DNA of 64,000 bases from Cupriavidus necator (GCA_022041995.1 CP074390.1:620001-684000); one strand, 5' to 3'; positions 19,619 to 29,715 are shown, numbered from the stretch's first letter. Translations and numbers: made by a program. The notes: generated by a model not told the origin, from the letters alone.

Positions 19619-21557
19619 TCAGAACGCCCAGCATGAGCAACCCAGCGCGCCCCAGAACGTACTCTCGTCCGAGGCGGGCACGCCGGCCGTCCAGGCCCTG
19701 GCATGCGCATGGCCATGCACGCCGCACGAACTGGCACAGCCGCAGGCCGTGTTCAGCGCCAGCTTTTGGGCTTGCGGGCGCGGCTGGTAGCCGCCCGCGT
19801 GGCGCACCGGCGACCAGTCCGGCATGGCCGGCGGGATGGCGGGCGACAGCTTGCCGAAGTCGCCGTCGCCATAGACCACCTCGCCGCCCAGGATGGTCAG
19901 CACCGAGGTGATGTCCTGGATCTCGTCGCCCGGCACGCTGAAGTAATCCGCGGACAGCACCGCCAGGTCGGCCAGCTGGCCCGCCTTGATCTGCCCCTTC
20001 TTGCCGGTTTCGGACGAGAACCAGGTATTGGCCTCGGTCCACAGCCGCAGCGCGGTCTCACGGTCGAGCAGGTTGGCCTGCGGGTACATCGACATGCCGC
20101 CCACGGTCTTGCCGGTGGTCAGCCAGTACAGCGACACCCACGGGTTGTAAGAGGCCACGCGCGTGGCGTCGGTGCCGGCTCCGACCTTGACGCCCCGCTC
20201 CAGCATCTTCTTCACCGGCGGCGTCGCCTCGGCCGCGCGCGCACCGTAGCGCTCGACAAAGTACTCGCCCTGGTAGGCCATCCGGTGTTGCACCGCGATG
20301 CCGCCGCCGAGCGCGGCAATGCGGTCGATATTGCGGTCGGAGATGGTCTCGGCGTGGTCGAAGAACCAGTTCAGCCCGTCGAACGGAATGTCCTTGGCGA
20401 CCTTTTCATAGACGTCCAGCGCACGAGAGATGGTCTGGTCGTAGGTGGCATGCAGCCGCCACGGCCAGCGCTTTTCCGCGAGCAGGCGGATCACCGGCTC
20501 CAGGTCGGCCTCCATCGACGGCGCCATGTCGGGGCGCTCGACGCGGGTCCTCGAAGTCGGCCGCGGTGTAGACCAGCATCTCGCCGGCGCCGTTGTGGCG
20601 GTAGAGATCGTCGCCCTGGCCTGGACTGACCTTGGCGGTCCAGGTCTTGAAGTCGTTCAGTTCTTCCTTGGGCTTCTGCGTGAACAAGTTGTACGCGAGC
20701 CGCACCGTCAGCTGTCCTTCCTTGTGCAACGCCTCGATGATGCTGTAGTCCTCGGGATAGTTCTGGTACCCGCCGCCTGCATCGATTACGCCGGTCACGC
20801 CCAGCCGGTTGACCTCGCGCATGAAATGGCGCGTCGAGTTCTTCTGATATTCGGGCGGCAGCTTGGGGCCCTTGGCCAGGGTGGCGTAGAGGATGGTGGC
20901 ATTTGGCTTGGCCAGCAGCAGCCCGGTGGGATTACCGCGCGCATCGCGCACGATCTCGCCGCCCGGCGGGTTGGGCGTGTCCTTCGTATAGCCCACCGCG
21001 CGCAGCGCGGCGCCATTCAGCATGGCGCGGTCGTACAGGTGCAGGATGAAGACCGGGGTGTCGGGCGCCACGGCATTCAGTTCCTCGATGGTGGGCAGCC
21101 GCTTCTCGGCGAACTGGTGCTCGGTGAAGCCGCCCACCACCCGCACCCATTGCGGCGCTGGCGTGCGGGCGACCTGGTCCTTCAGCATGCGCATGGCGTC
21201 GGCGAGCGAGCGCACGCCGTCCCAGCGCAGCTCCATGTTGTAGTTCAGGCCGCCGCGGATGATATGCATATGGCTGTCGATCAGCCCGGGAATGGCCCGC
21301 CGGCCATTCAGGTCGACCACCTTCGTCTGCGCGCCGGCCAGCTTCATGATGTCCTGGCGCGTGCCGACGGCGACGAAGCGTCCGTCGCGGATCGCAACGG
21401 CGTCCGCCTGCGGCCTGGACTTGTCGAGCGTGGCGAACTTGCCGTTGACGAGGATGAGGCTGGGTTGGCTGCCAGGCGACATGGCGAAGGTCTCCGAGAG
21501 AGGCGCCGCGCCGAGCGCGGCGGCCGAGGCGATGAATTGCCGGCGGGTGACTGACAT
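19619..21557 (-). CDS. amidohydrolase family protein, YtcJ-like (frameshifted)
   Basis: Metal-dependent amidohydrolase of the YtcJ/imidazolonepropionase-like branch, exported: the leader MSVTRRQFIASAAALGAA has a twin-arginine motif. The metal-binding HxH is in GLIDSHMHIIRGG; later landmarks are HATYDQTISRALDVYE, HAETISDRNIDRIAALGG, GTDATRVASYNPW and AGQLADLAVLSADYF. The frame breaks near 20543-20548 (FEDPR then VERPDMAPSMEADL); removing one base, or adding two, repairs it. The C-terminus is Cys/Ala-rich (CGCASSCGVHGHAH). It is six bases after the alpha/beta hydrolase gene. Substrate unknown. Confidence 0.88.
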
Positions 21558-21563
21558 CGTGGC

Positions 21564-22385
21564 TCAGGCCTTCAGGAAGGCCAGCAGGTCGGCGTTGACC
21601 TGGTCGGCATTGACCACGCACATGCCGTGCGAAGCGCCCGGATACACCTTGAGGGTCGCGCCCTTGACCAGTTCCACCGACCGCTTCGCCGAAGCGTCGA
21701 TGGGCACGATCTGGTCGTCGTCGCCATGCAGGATCAGCGTGGGCACGTCGAACTTCTTCAGGTCCTCGGTGTAGTCCACTTCCGAGAACTCCTTGATGCA
21801 GGCGAACTGGCCCACGATGCCGCCGGCCATGCCCTGCGCCCAGAAGGCATCGATGGTGCCTTGCGAGACCTTGGCGCCGGGACGGTTGAAGCCGAAGAAC
21901 GGCGTCGCCAGGTCCTGGTAGAACTGCGAGCGGTTGTCGGCCACGCCCTTGCGGATGCCGTCGAACACATCGATCGGCAGCCCGCCGGGGTTGGCCGCGG
22001 TCTTGAGCATGATCGGCGGCACCGCGCCGATCAGCACGGCCCTGGCGACACGGCCGGTGCCATGGCGGCCGATGTAGTGCGCCACCTCCCCGCCACCTGT
22101 GGAATGGCCCACCAGCGTGGCATCGTGCAGGTCCAGCGCGTCCAGCAGCGCGGCCAGGTCGTCGGCATAGGTGTCCATGTCGTTGCCCTGCGCCGGCTTG
22201 TCCGAGCGGCCATGGCCGCGGCGGTCATGGGCGATCACCCGGAACCCCTGCTGCACCAGGAACAGCATCTGGGCGTCCCACGCGTCGGCATTGAGGGGCC
22301 AGCCGTGGGAGAAGACCACGGGCTGGCCACTGCCCCAGTCCTTGTAGAAGATCTGCGTGCCGTCCTGCGTCGTGATGATGCTCAT
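21564..22385 (-). CDS. alpha/beta hydrolase, non-heme chloroperoxidase-like
   Basis: A 273-residue alpha/beta-hydrolase-fold enzyme close to cofactor-free haloperoxidases/esterases. The nucleophile Ser is in LVGHSTGGGEVAHY, the oxyanion strand is VVFSHGWPLNADAWD, the acid is near LHGDDDQIVPIDAS and the His is in YPGASHGMCVVNAD. AGGAG precedes the ATG at 22385; an upstream in-frame ATG lacks a site. It forms an operon with the YcaC-like and amidohydrolase genes. It more likely acts as an esterase or lactonase than as a true halogenase. Confidence 0.93.
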   Translation of the reverse strand: MSIITTQDGTQIFYKDWGSGQPVVFSHGWPLNADAWDAQMLFLVQQGFRVIAHDRRGHGRSDKPAQGNDMDTYADDLAALLDALDLHDATLVGHSTGGGEVAHYIGRHGTGRVARAVLIGAVPPIMLKTAANPGGLPIDVFDGIRKGVADNRSQFYQDLATPFFGFNRPGAKVSQGTIDAFWAQGMAGGIVGQFACIKEFSEVDYTEDLKKFDVPTLILHGDDDQIVPIDASAKRSVELVKGATLKVYPGASHGMCVVNADQVNADLLAFLKA

Positions 22386-22445
22386 GATGGGGCTCCTGGA
22401 TGCAATCAAGGGATCGGGCGAGCTTGCGGCGGGTTCGGTGCCGGC

Positions 22446-23132
22446 TCAGCGGGCAGGCACGGCGGCCAGTGCCTCGTGCGGCGTGGCGGTGCGCTGCGCG
22501 GCCTTGTGGACCATGGTGTAGGCGTAGTCCACTCCCATACCGTAGGCGCCCGAGTGCTCCTTGACCAGTTTCATCACCGCGTCATACGTGTCGCGGTGGG
22601 CCCAGTCGCGCTGCCATTCCAGCAGCACCTGCTGCCAGGTGACCGGCACCACGCCGGCCTGGACCATGCGCTGCATGGCGTAGTCGTGGGCTTCCTTCGA
22701 GGTGCCGCCGGAGGCATCGGCCACCATGTAGATCTCATAGTCGCCCTCGGCCATCGCGCAAAGGGCAAAGCTGTTGTTGCAGACCTCGGTCCACAGGCCG
22801 GACACCACCACCTTCTTGCGGCCATTAGCCTTGAGCGCATCGCGCACCTTCTGGTCGTCCCAGGAGTTCATCGAGGTGCGTTCCAGCAGCTTGTGGTCCG
22901 GGAACACATCCAGCAGTTCCGGGTAGGTAAAGCCCGAGAACGACTCCGTTTCCACCGTGGTGATGGTGGTCGGGATATTGAAGATCTTCGCCGCCTTGGC
23001 CAGGCCAACGGTGTTGTTCTTCAGGGCCTGGCGGTCCATCGACTGCACCCCGAAGGCCATCTGCGGCTGGTGGTCGATAAAGATGAGCTGGCTGTTTTGC
23101 GGGGTCAGGACTTCGAGCTTGGGGTTCGTCAT
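22446..23132 (-). CDS. YcaC-like isochorismatase-family hydrolase
   Basis: A cysteine hydrolase of 228 residues. The catalytic Asp is in IFIDHQPQMAFGV and the Cys in VVVSGLWTEVCNNSFALCA; TSMNSWDDQKVRDALKANGR and MVADASGGTSKEAHDYAM complete the YcaC pattern. It is longer than usual at the C-terminus (KLVKEHSGAYGMGVDYAYTM). It is the first gene of the minus-strand operon, with its promoter in the gap 23133-23464. It is related to, but distinct from, the hydrolase at the left end of the window. Confidence 0.93.
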   Translation of the reverse strand: MTNPKLEVLTPQNSQLIFIDHQPQMAFGVQSMDRQALKNNTVGLAKAAKIFNIPTTITTVETESFSGFTYPELLDVFPDHKLLERTSMNSWDDQKVRDALKANGRKKVVVSGLWTEVCNNSFALCAMAEGDYEIYMVADASGGTSKEAHDYAMQRMVQAGVVPVTWQQVLLEWQRDWAHRDTYDAVMKLVKEHSGAYGMGVDYAYTMVHKAAQRTATPHEALAAVPAR

Positions 23133-23464
23133 GATGATCTCCGGTCAGGGGCGCCTGGATAGGCTGGCTTGCAAGTTAGTAACTGCTACTGCTGCATTCA
23201 TTCACCAGTGGCATTCACCAGGTGTGCGGGCATAGTAGGCAAGGCGCCGTGCACTGACTATGGGGCAAAGTCCGAGGACAGTGTTCGCGATTTGCGAATA
23301 ATCGGGAGATGTCGGCGGGCCGTGGCGCCGGGCGACGGCATGGGGGTGCTGCCGGCGCTGCGGGATGGGTACTGCCTGAGGGGGAATCGGGGGAGATGCG
23401 CCAGACGGGTGCGTGCCTGCACCCGCCCGGCAACGGCCGGCATTGCGCCGGCCGGAACTTCAGG
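23133..23464. other. intergenic region between convergent-facing promoter and gdhA end
   Basis: 332 bases. It contains the promoter of the YcaC-led operon and a small inverted repeat, TTCGC-GATTT-GCGAA (23284-23298), that could be a regulator site. Next to gdhA it holds a GGCCGG/CCGGCC hairpin (23435-23453) without a T run. No gene is supported. Confidence 0.45.
23435..23453 (-). terminator. possible weak terminator after gdhA
   Basis: GGCCGG and CCGGCC pair across a seven-base loop, 11 bases past the gdhA stop. There is no T run, so termination may be weak or Rho-assisted. The same hairpin was copied along with the gdhA remnant at 13459-13477. Confidence 0.45.
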
Positions 23465-24808
23465 TCAGATCACGCCTTGCGCCAGCATGGCGTCGGCCAC
23501 CTTGACGAAGCCGGCGATGTTCGCGCCTTCCACGTAGTTGATATAGCCATCCGCCTTCTGCCCGTGGTGGATGCAGTTCTGGTGGATGTCCTTCATGATT
23601 GCATGCAGCTTCTCGTCGACCTCGGCATGGTGCCAGGACAGGCGCATGGCGTTCTGCGACATTTCCAGGCCGGAAGTGGCAACGCCGCCGGCATTGCTGG
23701 CCTTGCCCGGGGCGTAGAGGATCTTCGCATCGACAAAGCGGTCCACGGCTTCCAGCGTCGACGGCATGTTGGCGCCTTCGGCCACGCAGATCACGCCATT
23801 GCCGAGCAGGGCCTCGGCGTCGTTGCCGTCCAGTTCGTTCTGGGTGGCGCACGGCAGGGCCACGTCGGCGGGCACGTGCCACGGGGTGCGGCCGGCTTCA
23901 AAGGTCATGCGGTGGCGGGCGGCGAAGTCAGACAGGCGGCCGCGCTCTTCATTCTTGAAGGCCATCACTTCGGCCAGCTGCTCGGTGGTCATGCCTTGCG
24001 GGTAGTGCAGCACGCCGCCGGAATCGGACAGCGTCAGCACCGTGGCGCCCAGCTCGATCGCCTTCTCGGCCGCGTACTGGGCCACGTTGCCCGAGCCGGA
24101 GATCAGCACGCGCAGGCCGTCGAAAGCGCGCCCGCGGCGGTGCAGCATCTCCTGCGCGAAGTAGACCGTGCCGTAGCCGGTCGCTTCCGGGCGCATCAGG
24201 CTGCCGCCGTAGGCCAGGCCCTTGCCGGTGAAGACGCACGCGGACTGGTTCGACAGCTTTTTCATCATGCCGGCCATGAAGCCGACTTCGCGCGCGCCCA
24301 CGCCGATGTCGCCGGCCGGGATGTCGGTATCCGGGCCCAGGTGGCGGTACAGCTCGGTCACCAGCGCCTGGCAGAAGCGCATCACTTCGCCGTCGGACTT
24401 GCCCTTGGGATCAAAATCCGAGCCGCCCTTGCCGCCGCCCATGGGCAGCGTGGTCAGCGCGTTCTTGAAGGTCTGCTCAAAGCCCAGGAACTTCAGCACC
24501 GACAGGTTCACGGTCGGGTGGAAGCGCATGCCGCCCTTGAACGGGCCGATGGCCGAGCTGTGCTGCACGCGGAAGGCGCGGTTGACCTGCACGCGGTTCT
24601 GGTCGTCGGTCCAGGCCACGCGGAACTGGATCACGCGCTCGGGCTCCGCCAGCCGCTCAAGCAGGGCCTGCTCGGCGTAGCGCGGATTGCGCTCGACAAA
24701 GGGCCAGAGCGTCACCATCACTTCCTTCACGGCCTGGAGGAATTCAGGTTGATTGGGGTCGCGGCGGGCAACCCCCGCCAGGAATGCGTCAAGGGACGGA
24801 GAATTCAC
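23465..24808 (-). CDS. gdhA: NADP-specific glutamate dehydrogenase
   Basis: Reductive amination of 2-oxoglutarate to glutamate. From the GTG at 24808 the protein is 447 residues, exactly the length of the hexameric bacterial GdhA class, and starts VNSPSLDAFLAGVARRDPNQ; the frame continues upstream but without family similarity. Key blocks are KGGMRFHP, PMGGGKGGSDFDP (catalytic Lys region), the NADP fold LISGSGNVAQYAAEKA and CATQNELDGNDAEALL. It is monocistronic. A copy of its last 38 codons has been duplicated to 13493-13611. Confidence 0.97.
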   Translation of the reverse strand: MNSPSLDAFLAGVARRDPNQPEFLQAVKEVMVTLWPFVERNPRYAEQALLERLAEPERVIQFRVAWTDDQNRVQVNRAFRVQHSSAIGPFKGGMRFHPTVNLSVLKFLGFEQTFKNALTTLPMGGGKGGSDFDPKGKSDGEVMRFCQALVTELYRHLGPDTDIPAGDIGVGAREVGFMAGMMKKLSNQSACVFTGKGLAYGGSLMRPEATGYGTVYFAQEMLHRRGRAFDGLRVLISGSGNVAQYAAEKAIELGATVLTLSDSGGVLHYPQGMTTEQLAEVMAFKNEERGRLSDFAARHRMTFEAGRTPWHVPADVALPCATQNELDGNDAEALLGNGVICVAEGANMPSTLEAVDRFVDAKILYAPGKASNAGGVATSGLEMSQNAMRLSWHHAEVDEKLHAIMKDIHQNCIHHGQKADGYINYVEGANIAGFVKVADAMLAQGVI

Positions 24809-25099
24809 GGATGTCTCTGCTGTGCTGGAGTGGCTGGATCCGGCAGCCTTGCCGGCTTGGTGCCGGTCTGTGGTGCCGTCTGGCGTTGCGCCGATGGAAG
24901 GTGGGTGACCTCCGGTTGTCTGCACATTCACGGCGGGCCGTGCCTGTCTGACAACGCAGCACTTTAGCACCAGCGTGGGGCACGCAACAGTCAAAACACC
25001 TGTGACAGCGGCGTGCAAGCCGCAATTTTATTGCAGGCGACAGGGTTTTCCGTTCGATCAGCGGACAGCGTTGGGTCCAGCGAGTGGGCTTCCCGGCCT

Positions 25100-25855
25100 T
25101 CAGGCGATGAGCAGCCTGGCGCCCCGCTCCTTGAGCGCCGCCGCCAGTTCCGGCTCCGGCGCCATGTCCGTGATCAGCCAGGCAGCCTGTTCGCCATGCT
25201 TGATGTTGACCCCGGTATTGCGGCCGAACTTGGTGTGGTCGGCGACCACGCAGGCCACGTCGGCGGCCAGCAGCATGCGGCTGCGCAGCTCCGCCGCGGC
25301 GCGGGAGAAGTCGCAGATCTCGCCGCGCGGCGTGACGCCGCCGATGCCGACAAAGGCAAAGTCGGTGTGGTAGCGCGACAGCTGTTCGATGGTGTCCCAG
25401 CCGTGTGTGGCGTCTTCGTTGTCCTGCAGCTCCCCGCCCAGCACGATCACCCGGTTGCCGTTGCGCCGGCCCAGCAGCTGGGCGATGGCAAGGTCGTTGG
25501 TGTAGACCAGCAGGTTGTGGTGGCCATGCAGCGCCTGCGCCACCGCGTGGGTGGTAGTGCCGTAGTCCAGGATCAGCGAAGCGCCGTCGCGCACCAGTTC
25601 CGCCGCGCGCACGCCGATGGCGCGCTTGCCTTCGGCATTGACTGCGGCGCGGGTCTGGGTATCAGGCTCGGTGCGGTCCGAGGCCAGCGCGCCGCCGTGG
25701 GTCAGCACCAGCAGGCCACGTGCCGCCAGCGCGTTCAGGTCGCGCCGGATGGTCTCGCGCGAGACATCGAGCTCGGTCACCAGTTCGCTGATGGCCAGCG
25801 CGCCGGTGGCGGACAGCTGGTCGAGGATGTATTTCTGCCGTTGTTCGGCGAGCAC
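25100..25855 (-). CDS. DeoR-family transcriptional regulator
   Basis: A 251-residue DeoR/GlpR-type repressor. The N-terminal HTH is ISELVTELDVSRETIRRDLN, followed by a DeoR C-terminal sugar-phosphate-type sensor domain (LILDYGTTTHAVAQAL, VIVLGGELQDNEDATHGWD, ADHTKFGR). The start is a GTG at 25855. It is collinear with and downstream of the phosphonate degradation genes but separated by a palindrome, so it may have its own promoter. A role in phosphonate control is inference from position only. Confidence 0.92.
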   Translation of the reverse strand: MLAEQRQKYILDQLSATGALAISELVTELDVSRETIRRDLNALAARGLLVLTHGGALASDRTEPDTQTRAAVNAEGKRAIGVRAAELVRDGASLILDYGTTTHAVAQALHGHHNLLVYTNDLAIAQLLGRRNGNRVIVLGGELQDNEDATHGWDTIEQLSRYHTDFAFVGIGGVTPRGEICDFSRAAAELRSRMLLAADVACVVADHTKFGRNTGVNIKHGEQAAWLITDMAPEPELAAALKERGARLLIA

Positions 25856-25950
25856 GGTGACTCCGGGAGCGTCAGGGGATGGGGGCTGATTCTAGCGCAG
25901 CCATTCCTTGGCGTGCCAAGGCGCCATGCCCCATGAACAACCGCTTGCAC

Positions 25951-25981
25951 GCTCCCTCTCCCGCAAGCGGGAGAGGGGAGC
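25951..25981. repeat. REP-like palindrome, possible terminator
   Basis: GCTCC-CTCTCCCGC, AA, GCGGGAGAGGGGAGC followed by AAACC. Almost the same unit, with the same AAACC flank, occurs at 35076-35107. It sits between the DeoR gene and the stop of the dehydrogenase gene. Confidence 0.75.
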
Positions 25982-26013
25982 AAACCGGCGGTAGGTGCAA
26001 TGTCCTCAGTCCT

Positions 26014-27476
26014 TCACCCCCACGGCAGCGTAATCGTCTTCAAATTGGTAAAGCTCTTGGCCGCCTCCTGCACCCCTTCCTTATAGCCCAGCCCCGAATC
26101 CTTGATCCCCCCGAACGGCGTCAGCTCAATACGGTAGCCCGGCACTTCCCACAGGTTGACCGTGCCCACCTGCAGTGAATTGGCGATCTTCGTGAAATCC
26201 TCGATACGGTTGGTGCAGACGCCAGAGGACAGCCCGAACGCGGTGCCGTTGGAAATCCGGATGGCATCGTCCACGTCGCGGAAGGTGATGATCGGCGAAA
26301 CCGGCCCGAAGGTTTCCTCGCGCACCACGGTCATCGACGGGTCCACGCGGTCCAGCACCGTGGGCGAATAGCTGGCGCCGTTGCGCTGGTTGCCCACCAG
26401 CAGCCGCGCACCCTGCGCCACTGCCTCATTGACGCGTGCCTCGAACAGCTGCGCGGCCTGCTCGTCGATCACGGTGCCCATGTCGACGCCGCGGTCCATC
26501 GGGTCGCCGTATTTCCACGCGCGGGTCTTCTCCACCACCAGTTCGGTAAAGCGCGCGGCCACGGCTTGGTGCACCAGCATGCGCTTGACCGCGGTGCAGC
26601 GCTGGCCGGAGTTCTTGTACGAGCCCTGCACCGCCAGGTCCGAGGCGCGGTCCAGGTCGGCGTCGTCCAGCACGATCAGCGGATCGTTGCCGCCCAGCTC
26701 CAGCACCACGCGCTTGTAGCCGGCCTTGCTGGCAATGTACTTGCCGATCGCCACCCCGCCGGTAAAGGTCACCAGGTCCACGGCGGGGTGCGTGATCAGC
26801 TCGTCGGCGATCTCGCGCGGGTCGCCGGTGATCACCTGCAGCATCTGCGGCGGCAGGCCGGCTTCATACAGCAGGTCGGCCAGGTAGAACGCCGACAACG
26901 GCACCTTTTCCGACGGCTTGAGCACCATGCAGTTGTTGGTGGCGATCGACGGCGCCACCTTGTGCGCCACCTGGTTCATCGGGTGGTTGAACGGCGTGAT
27001 GGCGCAGATCACGCCCAGCAGCGGCTCGCGCTGGGTCATCACGCGGCGCTTCTTGCCGTGGGGGGTCAGGTCGCACGAGAACAACTGGCCATCGTCGCGC
27101 AGCGCCTCGGTGGCGGCAAAGCCAAGCACGTCGGCGACGCGGCCGATCTCATACAGCGAATCCTTCTTGGACAGGCCGGATTCCAGCGTGATCAGGTCCG
27201 ACGCTTCCTCAGTGCGCTCGCGCAGCAGCGCGGCGGCGCGGTTCAGGATGGCGGCGCGCTCGTAGCGCGTCAGCGTGGAGCGGTAGGCCTGGCCCACTTC
27301 GAAGGCACGGCGCACGTCGTCCAGCGTGGCCTTGGGCACGGTGCCCACCAGCGCGCCGTCATACGGGTTGCGCACTTCGATCACGCGCTCGCGCACGATC
27401 TTCTGGCCGTCGATGCGCAGGGCCTCGGCGCGGAAATGGGGGCTGACGGCGCCAGCGGGGATTGGGGGGCGTTCAT
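26014..27476 (-). CDS. phnY: phosphonoacetaldehyde dehydrogenase, PhnY-type (frameshifted near N-terminus)
   Basis: NAD-dependent oxidation of phosphonoacetaldehyde to phosphonoacetate. It is an aldehyde dehydrogenase with the Glu in VVLELGGNDPLIVLDDAD and the catalytic Cys in NSGQRCTAVKRML. The best start is the ATG at 27476 after GGAGGAG, giving MNAPQSPLAPSAP; adding one base to the G5 run 27438-27442 then continues it as HFRAEALRIDGQKIVRERV. Without the fix only a GTG-initiated frame from 27396 is open. Placement next to phnA and the 2-AEP transporter supports the specific assignment; sequence alone would only give ALDH. Confidence 0.88.
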
Positions 27477-27519
27477 GAGTCTCCTCCGGTCAATACAGTT
27501 CGGTACGGCTCCAATGCAC

Positions 27520-28782
27520 TCAGTGCAGATGGTTCAGCGCGACATCGAAGATGTCGAAGTTGCGCAGCAGGGCCTTGCCGGGAATGCCGGCCGTGGCACG
27601 GTTGAATACCAGCGGCACGGTCTGCTCCGACACGCCGCCGTGCGAGCGCAGCGGCGCGTCCAGCCCGGACAGGTCGTGGCGGCTGCGGCTGGTGCCCAGC
27701 ACCACATGCTTGTCGCTCGTCACCACCAGGTCGCCGACGCGGTCAGGCGGCAGTTCGAAGCGCGCGCAGGCCTCGGCGTTGGTCAGCACGCTTTCCACGC
27801 CCTGCAGGTCGGACAGCCGGGCCTTGATCGCGGCCGGGTCGGCATCGTCGGGCAGATAGATGGTGGCGTAGGATCCGAGCGCGCCGTGGTGGACCACGTA
27901 GGGATCGGTGATCGGCAGGATCACGCGCGCGCCGCCGTCTTCCACGCCGCGGCCCAGCCATGCGTCCAGGTGGTCCTGCAGGTAGATCACGTTGGGCGCC
28001 TTGGTGGCGTCGTCGTGCTTGGCGTTCATGCCGTGGTCGGCGGTCAGCGCGACCACGCAGCCGAGCGCGTCCAGTTGCGCCAGGTATTTGTCCATCATGG
28101 CGTAGAAGGCGTTGGCGCCGTCCGAGCCGGGCGCGAACTTGTGCTGGATATAGTCAGTGGTGGACAGGTACATCAGGTCCGGGCGGCGCGTTTGCATCAG
28201 GCGCACGCCGGCGGCGAAGACGAACTCCGACAACTCCGCGCTGTACACGTCAGGCACCGGCATGCCGACCAGCTCGAGCACGCCGTCGATGCCGTTCTCT
28301 GCCACCGTGGCCTGGTCGGCCTTCTCCGACGAGAAGCAGATGCCCTGCATGCCGTGGCCCAGCAGGCGGCGCAGCTTGTCCTTGGCGGTCACCACTGCGA
28401 CGCTGGCCCCGGCATCGGCAAACGCGGCCAGGATGGTGCCGGCGCGCAGGTACTTGGGGTCGTTCATCATCACTTCCTCGCCGCGCCCGCCGTTGGCGCT
28501 GCGGTCAAAGAAGTAGTTGCCGCAGATGCCGTGCACCGCGGGCGGCGCGCCGCAGACGATGGACAGGTTGTTGGGGTTGGTGAAGGTCGGCACCACGCAG
28601 GCGCCGCGGAAGGCGGAGCCGGCTTCCAGCAGCCGCTTCAGGTAGGGCGCGCGGCCGCTGGCGGCGGCGGCTTCCAGGTAGTCGAACTCGCAGCCGTCGA
28701 CGCAGACCACCACGACGGGCTGCTGCATCCAGCGGTAGGTGCGCTGGTTGACGGTAATGGTGCGGGCATTGGTGTCGGGCAT
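27520..28782 (-). CDS. phnA: phosphonoacetate hydrolase
   Basis: Hydrolyses phosphonoacetate to acetate and phosphate. It is a 420-residue member of the alkaline phosphatase superfamily, with metal and nucleophile motifs VVVCVDGCEFDY, VVPTFTNPNNLSIV (Thr nucleophile), YLSTTDYIQHKF, LTADHGMNAKH and LRSHGGVSEQTVPL. The start MPDTNARTITVNQRTYRWM at 28782 is preceded by AGGAA. It lies upstream of the phnY-type gene in the same operon, which completes the PhnW-PhnY-PhnA route. Confidence 0.95.
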   Translation of the reverse strand: MPDTNARTITVNQRTYRWMQQPVVVVCVDGCEFDYLEAAAASGRAPYLKRLLEAGSAFRGACVVPTFTNPNNLSIVCGAPPAVHGICGNYFFDRSANGGRGEEVMMNDPKYLRAGTILAAFADAGASVAVVTAKDKLRRLLGHGMQGICFSSEKADQATVAENGIDGVLELVGMPVPDVYSAELSEFVFAAGVRLMQTRRPDLMYLSTTDYIQHKFAPGSDGANAFYAMMDKYLAQLDALGCVVALTADHGMNAKHDDATKAPNVIYLQDHLDAWLGRGVEDGGARVILPITDPYVVHHGALGSYATIYLPDDADPAAIKARLSDLQGVESVLTNAEACARFELPPDRVGDLVVTSDKHVVLGTSRSRHDLSGLDAPLRSHGGVSEQTVPLVFNRATAGIPGKALLRNFDIFDVALNHLH

Positions 28783-28842
28783 GGCGAGGTTCCTGTGCGT
28801 AGGCGCGATCGGGGTCGGTAGCTTCAATGGATTCGGTCGGAT

Positions 28843-29553
28843 TCAGGCGGCAGCACCGTTGTCGGCGCTGGCCGGGTCCACCGCGGCATGCATGCGGGCG
28901 CGGCCGCGCTCGACGTGCTCGCGCATCAGGCGCGCGGCCAGTTCGCCGTCGCGCGCGGCAATCGCCGAGACGATAGCGCGGTGCTCGCGGATGGAATCGG
29001 GCATGGCGGCGTGGCTGCCGGACAGCGCTTCGCGCCGGAACAGCGTCAGCTCCTTGACCAGGCGCCGGTAGGTATCCAGCAGCTTGCGGTTGCCGGCCAG
29101 TTCGACCATGCGGTCATGGAACGCCAGGTTCAGCCGCGTGTATTCATCGACATCGCGCGCCTGGCTGGCGGCACCCAGCGACTCCACCAGCGCACGCAGT
29201 TCGCGCAGGCTCTCGGGCGTGATGCGGGCGGCCAGCTGCCGGCCGATGAACTCATCCAGCACGGCTCGCAGCTCATAGATCTCATCGGCTTCTTCCACCG
29301 AGATGGCACGCACGAACACACCGCGGTTCTTCTCGGTGCGCAGCAGGCCAGCCTGCTCCAGCGCCCGGAAGGCTTCCCGCACCGGTCCGCGCGACACATT
29401 GAGCTGCCCTGCCACCTCGATCTCATTGAGCTTGGCGCCGGGGGGCAGGTCGCCCGACATGATCCGCAGTTCCAGTTCGCGCTGCACCAGGGTGGCCAGG
29501 GATTGGCTCTGCAAGATGGTGATTTCGCTCGCCAGTGGCGCTTGGCCTGACAT
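28843..29553 (-). CDS. GntR-family regulator of phosphonate use (PhnR-like)
   Basis: A 236-residue FCD-type GntR regulator. The winged HTH includes PPGAKLNEIEVAGQLNVSRG and PVREAFRALEQAGLL; the C-terminal FCD ligand domain has LRAVLDEFIGRQLAARI and NLAFHDRMVELAGNRKLL. The ATG at 29553 follows GGGAG. It stands between the degradation operon (same strand) and the divergent uptake operon. Two TTGT-(2 or 3)-ACAA sites in the gap are likely its operators. The inducer is probably a phosphonate, by context. Confidence 0.92.
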   Translation of the reverse strand: MSGQAPLASEITILQSQSLATLVQRELELRIMSGDLPPGAKLNEIEVAGQLNVSRGPVREAFRALEQAGLLRTEKNRGVFVRAISVEEADEIYELRAVLDEFIGRQLAARITPESLRELRALVESLGAASQARDVDEYTRLNLAFHDRMVELAGNRKLLDTYRRLVKELTLFRREALSGSHAAMPDSIREHRAIVSAIAARDGELAARLMREHVERGRARMHAAVDPASADNGAAA

Positions 29554-29624
29554 GAAAACTCCCGTTTGTGACGGATTGAGCAATATCGAAAATCCTTGTT
29601 GCCATTAAAGCAAGCGGTTTGTAT

Positions 29625-29636
29625 ATTGTCAACAAT
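29625..29636. promoter_or_regulatory. putative GntR operator 1
   Basis: Perfect inverted repeat ATTGT-CA-ACAAT, 72 bases upstream of the GntR gene start and within its divergent promoter region. The TTGT...ACAA form fits FCD-GntR operators. Confidence 0.55.
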
Positions 29637-29704
29637 CTAGACATCGGTGTGGCGCAGATGGTGACGTACGGAGCGCAAGAAACCCGGCATATGTCTTGAA
29701 AGTG

Positions 29705-29715
29705 TTGTAGCACAA
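29705..29715. promoter_or_regulatory. putative GntR operator 2
   Basis: TTGT-AGC-ACAA, the same half-sites as operator 1 with a spacer longer by one. It is close to a possible promoter with TTGAAA at about 29695 on the plus strand, 103 bases before the binding-protein start. Confidence 0.45.

Noticed and set aside
21564..22385. True haloperoxidase role for the alpha/beta hydrolase
   Set aside because: Family members carry that name from an in vitro side activity; the sequence shows only the Ser-Asp-His hydrolase triad.
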